From assembly GCF_003672135.1 (NCBI RefSeq), contig NC_039506.1, forward strand, positions 10,788,001 to 10,852,000: a stretch of DNA of 64,000 bases, read 5' to 3'. The position numbers and the translations under genes are program-made. Below are positions 46,614-59,135 of the stretch, one piece after another. The number at the start of each line of letters is the position of its first letter. The first letter of the stretch is position 1. This stretch comes from Ooceraea biroi. Taxonomy: Eukaryota; Arthropoda; Insecta; Hymenoptera; Formicidae. The notes below the pieces were generated by a model. It saw only the letters and a list, made by a program, of their open reading frames with translations, was not told the DNA's origin and searched no databases.

Positions 46614-48806
46614 ATGACGGAGACGGAGAATATTTTCCTGTTCGTGCCGAATATTATCGGTAAATAAATACTGGTTCCACGTTTTCCGATGGAACTCATC
46701 ATTGCATCATTCTTGACGTTGCATGACGTTGAATAATTATCACGAAGCGCTGCGAAGGCGTTCGTAGTACGCAGTAGTAACGACCATTAATAAACCTAGA
46801 TCGTTACCCGCGAAGATTTGACTGCACGAGACGCGATGCACGTAGAAACGCGAACACAGAGTGAAATCCACGCGAATCCATTTTGTTGTTGTTTCATCGT
46901 CGAGTTATTCTGGTATAATTCAATCGAGCGATGAATAAAAATCAGGCCTCGCGGCGCTTCTAAGGTTGCCTTTATCGATTGCATTGACGCGCTATTGTTT
47001 TATGTAACGTTTGAATTAACCGATCGATAGACAAGTTTTTTTTTCTTTTCAAACTCAAGTGCTTCTGACGCAATAATAACTGTCCTTAAACTTGACAATC
47101 GTTTTATAATCGATACACGTGCACCTATGAGAAATACAATTTGAGAAAGAAATGCACATTGATCACGTGCGTCGACAGGTTTTGGCAGGGTGATCCTGGC
47201 ACTGATCTCCTTCTACTTCATGCCCACGAATTACGTCGTCGCGTCATGGTGTTACGTGGTCAGCTCGCTGTTGGACGCGATAGACGGCCACGCGGCGAGG
47301 TACTACAACCAGAGCACGAAATTCGGCGCGATCTTGGATCAGCTGACCGATCGGGTCGGTACGATGTGCCTCACGGTCACGTTGTGCCTGTTCTACCCCG
47401 CCTACACCTTCTGGTTTCAGTTGAGCATGGCTATCGACATTGCCTGCCACTGGATATACTTGCACACGTAAGTAACAGCGGAACCGAAGAAATTATAATA
47501 GAAGAACCAGGAGAAAACGTGACGCTCGAGTACATTTATTTTAGTGATGGACGACAAGACAAGAATTTCAAGATCTTGTCTTGTCTTGAATTTTCAAGAC
47601 AAGAATATCAATTTTTTGCATTTGATAAAAGCGAGACAAAACAAGATTTATACTTTAAAATCAAGAAAAATCAATCAAGATTCTTGATTCTTGACAACTG
47701 AAATTAAATCTAATCCGATTCATTTTTAACTTTGAACATACAATTAACCTGGAATATACAATTAACAAAATATCATTGAAGATTTTGAAAGAAGTAATTT
47801 AATATATAGATTATGTTGAAAAATAATTAAAACTTTTTAGATTAGATTATATTTCTAAACTTATAGACTTGATTAAAAAGTAACAAGTAATACGAGTATT
47901 AATATAAAAATTATAAAGTTGAGCATTAATTTCTTTAACAAATGTGCAGCTTATACAGTGCAAATTTATAATTTAATCAATTATTTTATAATGTGGCCAA
48001 TAAAATGTGTATTTTTATTTAAGTATATTTAATATTTGATATTCATATCTACTTTTACCAGCAATACAATATTTTATATTTTAATAATAATAATATTTCA
48101 TGCAATTTTGTGTGTATCAATATTTTTTTTGTCGAAATTATTTTTTTCGATACTTTTTGTAAAACTATTTAAAAAATTTTAATAAAATCGGTTGTAAATT
48201 AATATTTATAGATATTATAAAAATATCAAGAATCTTGCAAGATTCTTGCAAGAATCAAGAATCAGGATAAGAAATTGAATATCAAGATCAAGACGTAGTA
48301 ATTCTTGATTTTTAAAGATCAAGACAAGACAAGAAGTCCGATTCTTGTCTTGTCTTGTCTTGAATCCATCACTAATTTATTTCGTTTATTGAAATGCGAC
48401 AGAACGCTCTTGCAAGGGAAGACGAGTCACAAGTTCATCGACATGTCGGAGAATCCGATCATGAGGCTGTACTACACGAATCGCATCGTGCTGTTCTTCA
48501 TGTGCGCCGGAAACGAGGCGTTCTACGCCGGTCTGTACCTCCTGCACTTCACCGAGGGACCCATTTGTGAGTATTATTATTGGCGTTTTTTTCTCAATCG
48601 CCAATCTCAATATCTGAACGCGAGGATTATCAAGCAAGTCTGATTTTTCAGTGGCCGGTGTGGGATTGTACAGACTGATCGTGTACCTGAGCGCCCCAGT
48701 GGCGCTGGTTAAAGCCGCAATCTCCCTGCTGCACGGATACGTGTCGTGCATCAACCTCAGCATCATCGACGTGAAAGAGCGCCAGGAGCGGCTCAAAGCG
48801 AATTAA
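46614..48806 (+). CDS. Pis: phosphatidylinositol synthase (CDP-diacylglycerol-inositol 3-phosphatidyltransferase)
   Basis: This integral membrane enzyme of the ER joins CDP-diacylglycerol and myo-inositol to make phosphatidylinositol. Four exons agree in phase: 46614-46659, 47179-47467, 48403-48566 and 48652-48806, giving 217 residues against 213 in human. The start gives MTETENIFLFVPNIIG, which aligns with the family N-terminus. The CDP-alcohol phosphotransferase signature is complete: D48, D51-G52, A55-R56, G65, D69 and D73 within LLDAIDGHAARYYNQ and KFGAILDQLTDR. Other family blocks are SHKFIDMSENP and CAGNEAFYAGLYLLHF. Several hydrophobic segments fit a multi-pass protein. Intron 2 contains an 833-bp hAT-like insertion. 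The vertebrate homologue is CDIPT. Confidence 0.94.
47542..48374. mobile_element. non-autonomous hAT-like element in PIS intron 2
   Basis: The ends TAGTGATGGA and TCCATCACTA fit the hAT terminal pattern, and the element is flanked by a perfect 8-bp duplication ATTTATTT (47534-47541 and 48375-48382). Subterminal regions on both sides are packed with CAAGACAAGA and CAAGAATC repeats in both orientations, which resemble transposase-binding arrays. The middle is AT-rich and noncoding. The right end falls 28 bp before the exon 3 acceptor, so it contributes to the branch-point region. Confidence 0.8.
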
Positions 48807-51362
48807 GTACGAGTTACACTCGACGTACATACTCGTCGACCTACTAGTCAGGTTGAATGTGATTTTACCGATCTTCCTGTCCCGCAAACACGTGTTTGCG
48901 CACGCACGTTTACGCGTTTTTATCCAAAATCTATTTTTAAGGAGCGCTTTATCGTGCGTAAAGATGCGTGATCGTGCGAAATATCTGACTCGACGCGTAT
49001 GTTTAATGTGTAGGAAATACCGTTTCCCTGAAAATAGTCAAATTCCTATATCATGGTGTATAATTTTGCAAGAGAAAAAAAGCGAGGAGCTTCTATTCTT
49101 GAAACACTGTGTCAGTGATGATGAAACTAGTTCATCGTTCGTTGTATAATATTCCAAAGCATTTATTATGTCGGACCAATGAGTTCTTAAGGTACTTTTT
49201 ATTTTCAACATTCGCAATTAGTTGCCCTTATTATTATAAATACTCCAAGTTCCAACAGCGCGGTGATCTCTCTATGTTTAATATATTTTTTTTAAATATT
49301 CTTTTAATAGCGACAAACCAAGAAACGTGACCTGATATACCTATATTAGCATCACAGAACCTCATGTTAATGTATGTTGTATGTCCAATTTTATGCAAAT
49401 GGTAGACAATGCGTTGAATAAAATATATGGTTTAAGAATCTCATTCATATTCAAGTTTATTCCGCCTGCAGACCTCCAGCACGCGTTGACATTCATATAT
49501 GTATGGGAATGCGACATATCTCTATCGATATTGCACAATAGTTCGGTCTCATTATTCACGACATATGGTTAACGCTATCCGCCTGTCCTTTAAACAAGAC
49601 CAGCGTTATCGAGCAATTTTGCGAAACTAAACGTGCCCGATCCAACGTAAACATTCCATAACGAACTTCTTCGGCCGGAGAAACGGAACGTTATCGATAT
49701 CTATCCAACGTAAAAAAAGAAAAAAGAGGAGAATTTGCAAGGCAAGTTGCGAAAACGGAGCATTCGCTAAAATGCTTCATAATGCTCTTCTACTCCAAAC
49801 GAGCAACTTCATCGTCAGCAGAAAAGTGACGTGAGCAGCTACGCCACGCGAGCCGAGTGCTCACACGCACGTATAACAAAAACAAATGTGTTAATTATAA
49901 AACATGACAGGTGGATTCGCGTGTGCATGCAATCAAAGCGTTATTTAGGGGCGTGAGCGCACGTCACGTACGCACAAAATGGCTGGTAAGACGGGCAGGC
50001 AGGGGAGTAGGGGAGGAAAACTGGGCTCCCGCGACGATAAGGGTCTCGCAATGACAAGAAAAATAATGGACTAACCTCAAAGGTCTCAACTCCCCCGTCA
50101 TGACCAGTCACGTTCGTTTCGGCGCCATGTTATCACTTCAAACACTCGCGCATGTTGGGAAAGTTCGTGGAAAATTCGTCGGACTTTCTTCTTATCGTTG
50201 CGAGACGTAGGAGCCCGATTTTCACGGCGTGCGGCCGACGAGGACGCGGCGGAAGGTGTCGATCGGCGAATGTCCGATGTTTGAGACGCGATCGCGATAC
50301 GCGTAGCAAAGTACAATATTTATAAAAACAGATGAAGATTCAGCACCGGCACACGACCGAGGCGGTGATTCGCAGCAAGTAACGGCGCCACCGTCGCCGA
50401 GGCCCGCCTCAGCCAATCAGCGCTCTCTCCTCGCATTCAAAATCTGCGGATACCACTACGTTTTCGTTATCGGGCCAGCCACGTTCACTGATAGAGATAA
50501 TATTGGAGCGGCTTGCGGATCTTGCGTTGCTCTTGAAAAATCAAAAGCTGTGCACTAACGTTCGCGCGGCGAACGCTGCGATTAGAATAAGAAGAAACGA
50601 GCGATGGTAAATAAGCTGGAAATAGAGACGTAGTTATGTCTAAACAAATATATTGGAGCAATTGTATTTAAATAAGATTTAAACGAGAGGAAAGGTGCGA
50701 ACATATTAATTTATTAAACATAGCTTTAGAAATCTCATAAACGTGCTTCTTTAAATGTTTGTTTGTAATCTAAAATTTGCATGCAGCTATTATACGTTGG
50801 ACTCGCTTTGCCTTTTAATTCTTTTCTCTTCTTCAGGAAAAGTCTAATCTCTTTCCTTTTCATTCTTCAATGGATAAATTTCTTTAAAGCTTTTTAAATT
50901 TTTGAGATTTTTCTTTCAAATCTTTCTATATTCTTTGACATTATATTAATTAGTACGATTAAAAATCCACATTTTATACACGTAATCTGGACCGACGTTG
51001 TCACCGGAATTATTTAATGCTTTTTTATAACACTGAAAGGTTTCTTTAATCTATCATACCTCATACTTTGCAAGTTTTATGTACTCGACTTCAAACAGAT
51101 CTCGATCAAAGGAATTTTAATTATCTTTCAAGATGAAAATACTAGAAATTATTTTTCCAAATTAGCAATGAAGTGACACCAACTCATCTTCAGAAAGAAA
51201 GAAAGAAAATATATTCTTCAGAAAGAAAATATGTACACTTGTATTTGTATACAACAGAGAGACGTATCAATATTAACTGAAAATAATTTATCAAATCACA
51301 GTTATAGAGATATAAATATTTTAACATAAATAAATTTCAATATTTTTAAACTCATGTTCCTG
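48807..51362. other. intergenic region with a CpG-rich promoter-like patch
   Basis: 48807-49750 is the AT-rich 3' flank of PIS, with no clear poly(A) site chosen. 50090-50480 is CpG-rich and contains GGCGCCATG, promoter-like on either strand, with no convincing coding exon. An ATG next to a donor-like GTAAAT occurs at about 50613. 50600-51362 is AT-rich and would contain the 3' UTR of LRRC47 on the minus strand. Confidence 0.4.
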
Positions 51363-53340
51363 TTATTCTCGCAATATCGTAACAGAGTATCCGTAATTGC
51401 TATTTAAATCTGCTCTTGACGGATACACCAGTTTTAAATTTCCTTCCTTATCAACTACTTTAACTTGCTCAACCAGTAAATTGTTCAACTTGTCGGCATC
51501 CTTCTGCTCCGATGAATCAGTGAGACCCGACACTATTAACTCTTTTAGAAATACATCCAACACATTCCTGGAATTAAAAGAGTACCTTGCATCATATGGC
51601 ACTGACAATACAAGCGTTCATTAATTGTTAATTCTAATTAACTAAAATAATTAAACTTAATTAATTAAAATTGTAATTAATTGTTAATTACAATTTTAAA
51701 TCCAGTTTTGAGAGATCGTTAGACAAATTCTGCAATTGTATCGACCAAGACTCACCTACAAACCGTGTAGGATATTGCACTCGTTACCTCCACGAACATC
51801 GTCTGCGTGGCTGGACTCATCTTCGTTACATCGCTGTTCGTGAGAGGCGGTAACGATATAACTTGCTGCGAGTGGTCCAGCAAGCACGGAAACAACGGCT
51901 TACCCTCCAGCAGATACAGATACTTGTGTATTCCGGAATACACGTTTCGCTTCTTCTCCTTACGCAGGTTCTCAGCCTCCGTTTGCAGCTGTTGAAACAG
52001 AATCGCTCCCGTGTACATTTTGCTGCGCATCAGAGGCTTAATCTCCAGCTCTGCGGGCGGCTTCGCCGTGTACGTCAAGTCTCCTGAATAGCAACACACA
52101 CACATTTAACGTGGAAGCTCTCTTAACGCGACTAAATAATCGCGTTCTTATCAATTAATTAACCAGGCTTACCGGGCGCGATCAACTTCAAGTCATGCGT
52201 CGCTATCGTAGCTGCGTTCCTCTTCTCGCACACTCCGTCGTGCAGCCTCGTCTGCAGCTGAATGAACTTCTTGAAACTGTCCTCCGTGAAACGTGTGTCC
52301 CTCACGATACACGCCGCTACGTACGGTCTGATGTTCTTTACGTGGTCCATAATCTTTATCACCGGCGTGTCGTCCGTTACTTTCAAGATCTTCAGCTTAT
52401 GGGTCACATCATCCATCACACCCTCACTCTCGGAAGACTTCTGGCTCTTCTTTCCCTTCTTGGACTTGTTCGCCTCCGCGGTGGACGGATCGCTCCTTGG
52501 ACAGTGCAGTTTCACATAATCGAGCACCTGCTTGGTGCGGCACTGATCGACCAGTTTCAGCAGCCTCTTGTCCGCCAGTTTGTTCCCTTTCAGGTTCACC
52601 TCCTTCAGTTTACCACAGTCTGCCAGCTCACCCGGTACAGCTGTGTCATAATACAATACAATTGTTTTCAAACGATTCCTAAGATGAATTACACGTATGT
52701 ACATAGAAGAGTACAACAAATAAAAAAGGTTCTAAGTATATTAAGCTTTACTAGAAATCAAGTTATCAGCGACATTTAGAATTTTCAGCGCTTGAAGCCG
52801 ACTTATGCTGGCTGGGATCTCCGCTATCTGATTCCCATTAACATGGATCTCCGCCAGGTGCACAAGCTCAGCATGGCAGATATCGGGGAACGCCTCGAAG
52901 CGATTGTTCGACAGATCTACGATGCTCAATCTAACATTCGCGCTTTGCGACGGTATAGACTGCAGGAGGTTCGCGGCAAGGTTTAACGTGCTCAGCTGCG
53001 GGAGGTTGTCTAGCTCCTGCGGGAGGGAGGTCAACTTGTTCCTCGAGCAATCGAGCACCTTCAGTTTACTCAGGCTGCCGATCGTGCCCGGTAGAGCGGC
53101 GAGCTCGTTCGAGTGCAGGACCAACGTCGTCAGATTCGTCAGTTTCTCCAGCCCGTCCGGCATCTCCCGGAGACACGTGTGCGTTATGCTGAGATAGTTG
53201 AGGCCGTGCAGGTCGAAGAGACTCTCGTCCAGACCAGAGTCCTCGATCAACTTGGAGACTGACGCGCCTGTCAACACCAGCTCGTGCCTGTTCTCATTAG
53301 CCGCCTGCCTGACGGCTATCCACGAGTCCTCGAACGTCAT
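51363..53340 (-). CDS. LRRC47: leucine-rich repeat-containing protein 47 (LRRC47-like)
   Basis: Four exons agree in phase: 52752-53340, 52173-52640, 51756-52083 and 51363-51567, giving 529 residues (human about 583). Residues about 45-225 hold leucine-rich repeats of the LxxLxLxxNxLxxLP type (LTTLVLHSNELAALP, LKVLDCSRNKLTSLP, LAEIHVNGNQIAEIP). A lysine/serine-rich linker follows (SKKGKKSQKSS). The C-terminal half carries a B3/B4-like fold shared with the beta subunit of phenylalanyl-tRNA synthetase (YVAACIVRDTRFTEDSFKKF, FQQLQTEAENLRKEKK, FPCLLDHSQQVISLPPLTNS). The combination of LRRs with a B3/B4-like domain is characteristic of LRRC47. Its molecular role is not well established; the domain suggests tRNA- or translation-related function. 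The start gives MTFEDSWIAV, the first ATG after in-frame stops in GC-rich sequence. Confidence 0.92.
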
Positions 53341-54316
53341 TGTAGCAGAGATTGTACCGCTTCCACAGCCGAAATCCGATTCACATTCTAAACTGCGTCT
53401 CGAGAAGATTTTTAGGCTATGTAGCAACGCGCCGGACAGGCGGACGAGCCGGATTGGATGCTTTCGTTAGGTGCGCCGCAGGTGCACCATTTGCACTTGA
53501 ATCAGCGTTCGTAGGTTCCAAGAGGGCGTTTATCGTATATATGGCGCCAAATTATCGTATTTGAATAGAAATTATCGTACATATTTGAAAATATAAATAA
53601 AACATAATAAATCATTTCCACACTATTTCTTTTGTTGGAGATAATCGTTATAAAAAAAATAAGAGTTCTCGTAATCAATATTAGTCGCTCTCGGATTGAT
53701 TTAAATCCGTTTACTCGAAAACACTAATATAATAAGTAATATGGCTTCTGCACATAAGAAGCAAAAACGCTTTCCGCACGGTAACGCAACAGTCAGTCAA
53801 TTTATCGTTATTTTATATGAATGAAAGTATGATTGGCTGTCGTATTACTTTCTGTCGCACAAGCATTTCTGCATCCAACGTACAGAAACGCAGGAACCTA
53901 AGGCATAAAAGAGACTTAGTTTATACCGATTGTTTTATACGCGCAATAAATAGTAAATAACTAGTAAATTTAATCATTGGCTGATCAGCTCAAATGTACT
54001 TGATACGCATATCAAACAATTAGTGTAACCTAAGCTAGAAATAGGTGGGAAACAGACAGAGATTTAAATGTGTTTCTTTATTATAACTTATTATAATTAT
54101 TATAACATATAATTTTTTGTATCTTGCTTACAATTAAAAAATAATACGTAATAATACAAGACTAGTATGTGTTTATACTAATTTTATTATATATTTATAC
54201 TTAATAAAGTACTATTGCACACATACTTAAATAAAAAAAGGATATGTTTTTTATGTAAATATAAAATTAAAAAATTAATTATTTCAAATTAAAAGTAATT
54301 ATCAAAAAAGTCAGTA
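53341..54316. other. LRRC47 promoter side and AT-rich spacer
   Basis: 53341-53560 is GC-rich, as expected of the LRRC47 promoter and 5' UTR. The rest is AT-rich with no feature I can support. Confidence 0.4.
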
Positions 54317-54319
54317 TAA

Positions 54320-55279
54320 GGGCGCAGTCCCATGGTGCGGAACGTGCGCAATGCGGAATTGGCGGAACGAAGTCTGTCCAATCACAGACGTTCCGCCAAC
54401 TGTAATCCGCTGAAATGTATTTTCCTATGTCCCATGCAGCAGAACTTGCGGAAGCGCAATTGGCCTCCGCCAATCACATGATTTTTTCCGTAGATTCTTC
54501 TGTTGTGTCTATCGGAATAGCGTATATTATTGGCGCGCACAAATTACACTTCCGCGTTTTCCGCTGCATGGGACATAGGAAAATAAACTTCAGCGGATCG
54601 GAATTACTACGAGTGTATGCACGTGAAAATGCATGTAGGCAAAACGACGAATTTTGAAGAATTGTTTATTGTTATTTGTGAGCTACTAAAAAGATTAAAA
54701 CAAAGTTGGTGTGTATTTAAAAAACAGGAGATACGTTGCAAAATTGTAAAACTGTATTTATTATGCAGAATTGCAAGAAAAAATGAAAATATACAGAATC
54801 AACGGAAGTGTTGGGTACGAAGCATATTTAGTGCCGAAAGAAGATTGCTACAAGGAGCAAGCGATAATCTTGTAAAAGAAATGTTGGTTGAAGACAGAAA
54901 AATATATAGATTATTTTAGAATGCCACCTCAAATATTTGAAACGTTATTAACATTTGGTCCGACCACTCATCAGTAAAAAATATGTTGTTCGAGAACCTA
55001 TTTTGCCTTAAATGCGGTTCCTGATTATACACTGATAATACAATCTAAAACATTATACTTGTGAAGCCATTTACTGACAATACTATTTACCATATATTTT
55101 TGCAAAGACAAATTAAAAATCATTTTGCCTTTTTGCACTGGTATCTGGTAACGTAATTCCGCGATAAAATGAAAATGTGCGGAAAGAAATCGGCGGAACG
55201 AACGTAACAATGATCGAACCAATCACGAGCGTTCCGCCAATTCCGCATTGCGCACATTCCGCACCATGGGACTGCGCCC
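54320..55279. mobile_element. PIF/Harbinger-like element, internally deleted (960 bp)
   Basis: Terminal inverted repeats of about 50 bp begin GGGCGCAGTCCCATGGTGCG. The target TAA is duplicated at 54317-54319 and 55280-55282, typical of PIF/Harbinger. The interior keeps a fragment of the transposase gene. A second inverted pair, TTTTCCTATGTCCCATGCAG at about 54420-54441 and its complement near 54563-54585, makes an inner hairpin, suggesting a smaller element or rearrangement inside. Confidence 0.75.
54740..55025 (+). pseudogene. Harbinger transposase N-terminal fragment
   Basis: The reading CWVRSIFSAERRLLQGASDN followed by LVKEMLVEDRKIYRLF, then after a stop and frame change MPPQIFETLLTF and VREPILP, matches the start of PIF/Harbinger nuclease proteins (WVRP, ER, LV, RM, F..LL, I..EERL pattern). 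The catalytic part is absent, so the fragment cannot encode an enzyme. Confidence 0.55.
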
Positions 55280-55916
55280 TAAGATCTAGCTTTCAGCTAG
55301 TGATATAGGTCGACAAGGACATTTATGTGATGTGTCACTAGTTAAAAAAATTCCCTAAATAGCAATGAAATATTACACTGCCATTTTGAATAAACGCGAT
55401 TTTCTCAAATTATCGTATATTTATGTACAATACCAAAGTGCTATCGTACATCGTAAAATGATTAAAATTATCGTGCATGTACGATAATTAACGTACGGAT
55501 ACTAACACTGACTTGAATGAAGTAAGTTCGCACGTGAACATGGGAGGGAGAAGGACAAAACGTCGGAAGGAAGGTGCAGAATGTGCAGTTAGGAGGAATC
55601 GATTATAAGCACGTGGCTGTGACAACTATTTCAAAATTGTTTGTACTTAAAGACTTTTCTTCGAGATGCTGAAATGTGGTAAAATCAAAATATAGCTCTA
55701 TAAAATATAAAATAAATTACAGGAAATAATGTAAATGAAATGCGGATGTAAATGGTATATAAAGCAGAGATAAATGCAGATAAAAGATTACTCGAGTAGA
55801 GAGAGATCTCTTACCCAGATAGCAAAATGATACCAACCCACCCACACAGAACAAAATGTTCATTAAATATCTAATAAATATCTACATATCTATTTGATGT
55901 CCATATCTATTATGGA

Positions 55917-57537
55917 TACCTCAATATAGTTAGCAGACAAATATGATAAATCTTTTTTTTTATTGCAATCGTTTGAGAATCGTTTGGGAAAGTTTAGGAA
56001 ACAACTTTTAGAGTTTGGGAAATAATAGTTTTTTAATAATTAATGAAAATTAGTTGAGTATATAGTTAGCAGACATCATTCCAAATAATTTTCTTTTTCG
56101 CTTCTTTCAACGCCAAATCATTTGGGAAATACGCCTGTAATGTTTTTAGAGTTTGGGAAATAATAATTGCATCTCAAAATAAAGTTTCATGTCATCAACC
56201 AGACATCAAGCCAAAACTCTAGGGATTTTTTTACCATCTATATAATGGAAAATGTTTATAATCTTCGATATATCTCATAGTTTTCTAATGTTTTCTATTG
56301 CAATCATTTGGGAATCGTTTGGGCAAGTTTAGAAAGGCACTTTCATAGTTTGGGAAGCAATAATTTTTATAATTAAGAGGATCCTGGAGTGACTAGTGAA
56401 ACAGTGTTGCCATTTGCACTCGTACACATACAAAAATTACAGTTGAAATGCTTTTTATAAAAATTTCGCAATTTGTACACACAAAAATTGCGGCAGCCAT
56501 CACTCGGGATAAAATAAAGGAATATAATGAAGCTTGTCGAAGTGACTTTAGAAGCATAATAAAAAAGAAAGGTGTATTCTCCTTTACAGAATACAGAATA
56601 CATATAAACTTTCTTACTTTAATATTATTAATTTTTTATACTGGGAAAGTATATGCTTGGGTGGAAGAGCACGAGGAGATGGGCTTCGCCCGTCACCTAG
56701 TACTCTTCCACATAAAAAAAATAACAAAACTTTTAGGTGACCAAAAGTACTGCGTGGAAGTTACAATAAATATAGAACCTTGCTTTGCGTGGAACCTCGC
56801 TTCACATGAATTGAAAACCTATTTGGAATCTAATTTGCATTGCAAGTACACACGCGTTTAATTTCGCGCACTTTGACGTCACCGCGCATGCTCAGTCAGT
56901 GTGCGCTACGCCCGTAGACCGCCGGTATGACAGATTTTCTAACCCCGAAACTGTCATTTTTCAGTAGGTGATAACTTTCTTTCTAGTTGAGAGCGACGAT
57001 TTTCCTTCTCGCAATCGTATTTTTTCATCAAAATAAACGATATTACAAAGTTAGAAGAAAATCGGTGAGGAGGCCCGTCTCCTTAAGTATTACCAAAAAC
57101 TATTATTTCCCAAACTCTAAAAGTGGTTTCCTAAACTTTCCCAAACGATTCCTAAATTATTGAAATGGAAAACAATGAGAAATATCAAAGATTATAAACG
57201 TTTTTCCATTATATAGCCTATAGTCAAAAAGTCCCTAGATTATACTGCACGCTGGGTGATGACTTTCAACTCGATTTTGAGGGGAAATCATTATTTCCCA
57301 AACTCTGAAAACATTATAGGCGTATTTCCCAAATGATTTGGCGTTGAAAGAAGCGAAAAAGAAAATTATTTGGAATGATGTCTGCTAACTATATACTCAA
57401 CTAATTTTCATTAATTATTAAAAAACTATTATTTCCCAAACTCTAAAAGTTGTTTCCTAAACTTTCCCAAACGATTCTCAAACGATTGCAATAAAAAAAA
57501 AGATTTATCATATTTGTCTGCTAACTATATTGAGGTA
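55917..57537. mobile_element. foldback-type element with about 0.45-kb inverted arms
   Basis: The arms are about 55917-56372 and 57087-57537, the tip reading TACCTCAATATAGTTAGCAG. A 7-bp direct repeat TTATGGA flanks it (55910-55916 and 57538-57544). Each arm contains internal repeats (GTTTGGGAAA four or more times, ATATAGTTAGCAGAC twice), as in foldback elements. The space between the arms is filled by the TTAA-flanked element 56377-57082. Confidence 0.65.
56377..57082. mobile_element. TTAA-flanked piggyBac-like insertion inside the foldback element
   Basis: TTAA is present at 56373-56376 and 57083-57086. The left end GAGGATCCTGGAGTGACTAG matches the family at 5083 and 11019. The right end (inverted: GGAGACGGGCCTCCTCACCG) does not match the left, so the element is chimeric or two elements are joined. 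A stable hairpin (GTGGAAGAGCACGAGGAGAT and complement) lies at 56660-56722. It has no transposase. Confidence 0.55.
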
Positions 57538-57565
57538 TTATGGATAACGTATCAATATTTAATAG

Positions 57566-57785
57566 CAGAGAGAAGCCTGAGAGCGGTCACGCTCGCGTTT
57601 TAACTGTAACGCCTCAAACGTGGACATTGAAGTGATTGAAGTGATTCTTTCTTTATTGCTCACTGAATATTGAATAAAGATAGAATGACGCCGCGAGCGT
57701 TGGGAGCGTCAAGTGGAACGCATATGTCCACGTTTGAGGCGTTACAGTTAAAACGCGAGCGTGACCGCTCTCAGGCTTCTCTCTG
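57566..57785. mobile_element. hairpin MITE, hAT-like (copy 2)
   Basis: Second copy of the 11839-12057 element, very similar over its 220 bp, with the same ends CAGAGAGAAGCCTGAGAGC. The flanks do not show a clear duplication (left AATAG, right TTACG), so later change at the site or insertion without duplication is possible. Confidence 0.7.
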
Positions 57786-59135
57786 TTACGAAGCTATCAA
57801 AGATATCAATAAGATGGTATTTATATCCATGGTCCATGGAGATTCCCGCCTCTGATTCACCAAGCGACCGATAGATGGCCAGGCCAGGCGTGACGTTCTC
57901 GCAAGAAACATTTGCGTTATCACCTTATAAATAACCATCCGGAAAACCGATCCAGTACTCTTTTTTTAATATTTTTTAATAAATCATGGTGATATTATAA
58001 TCACATTTCTGTCATATAGTATTTCTGCAATCAAAATTCTGTTTGTTATTTTGCAATTTTAGAGTCATGTTCCATTTATTGTCTTACACTAACGATATCT
58101 TGAATGGATATCCACGGAGAAATCCACTGAATATTAATATATATGCACTAGATATCTATTATATATATAAATATCCCGAGGATAGTGATGTAGATGTTCA
58201 ACAGATATTGGTCTACATATCCCATGGATATTTATGTAACTTCGTATTGCGGACATTTGGATATTTAAGGCATGTCCACTGGTTGTTTCCTACATATTCA
58301 TGGATATCCATATATCCACCAAAAATATCCAGTAGATATCTAATACAAATTATTTTCTGTGTGGGCAGTAAGCAAATTGATCACAGACTGCGCGCAGATT
58401 GGTAGCAAATTTGATCAAAAACCCATACCAAAACTGTAGCCATCTGTGTCCGCATTCAGCTTGTGTTTTGGCGACAGAGTCTGCTGTCAGGCAATAGCAG
58501 CAGATTTGCAGCAAAAACCGCGCAGAGTCTGCGCTCATAACTTGGCAGCAGTTTAGCGCCAAAAACCGAGCAGGATCTGTGCGCAAAACTTCCCAGATAA
58601 TATTAAAAGACGTCTTATATTCTTATCAGATTGAGAGCAGATTGATTTTAATCTTATATAAATTGTATAAATAACATTAATATTATTTAATTAATAAAAT
58701 TAAATTAATGAAATAAAAATTTTATCGAATTATGTAATTTTCTTTCCACATTCCTTCAGAATAAAGAAAACTATTAATATAGCAATATACAATATATATA
58801 TATATATAGATCATATATAAAAGCCATTTAAACAGCTGATTGGGTGCAGCGTCTACTCATAGTGTTTGCTATCAATCTGCTCTCAAGTTTTACGCGCAGA
58901 CCCTGCTCGGTTTCTGGCGACAATCTGTTGCCAGGTATGAGCGCAGGCTTTGCGCGGTTTTTGCTGCAAATCGGCTCGTGTTGCTTGACAGCAGGCTCTG
59001 TCACACTTTTGGCAGCAATTTGACAACATAATTCCAGAAAACGGATCTTGCTTCAAATTTGTTGCCTTTCTGGTATCAAAAGTCATTGTAGCAAGCACTG
59101 CTCGAAATTTGTTTGCTCAGATTTTGCTATCTGGG

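Larger units (their letters stand above)
55814..59135. mobile_element. outermost element of a nested transposon complex
   Basis: The terminal inverted repeat CCCAGATAGCAAAAT lies at 55814-55828 and its complement at 59121-59135. The remaining body (58366-59135) consists of many imperfect GCAGCAAATTTG- and GCGCAGACTCTG-like repeats in opposite orientations (58366-58600 against 58840-59120). Within it a second pair, CCCACACAGAA at 55841-55851 and its complement at 58355-58365, marks a further element. That element itself holds the foldback element 55917-57537 and the MITE 57566-57785. The target duplication of the outermost unit is not clear. Confidence 0.5.

Noticed and set aside
50098..50416. 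short minus-strand frames in a CpG-rich patch
   Set aside because: Overlapping frames with no donor/acceptor logic or recognisable protein; recorded only as promoter-like.
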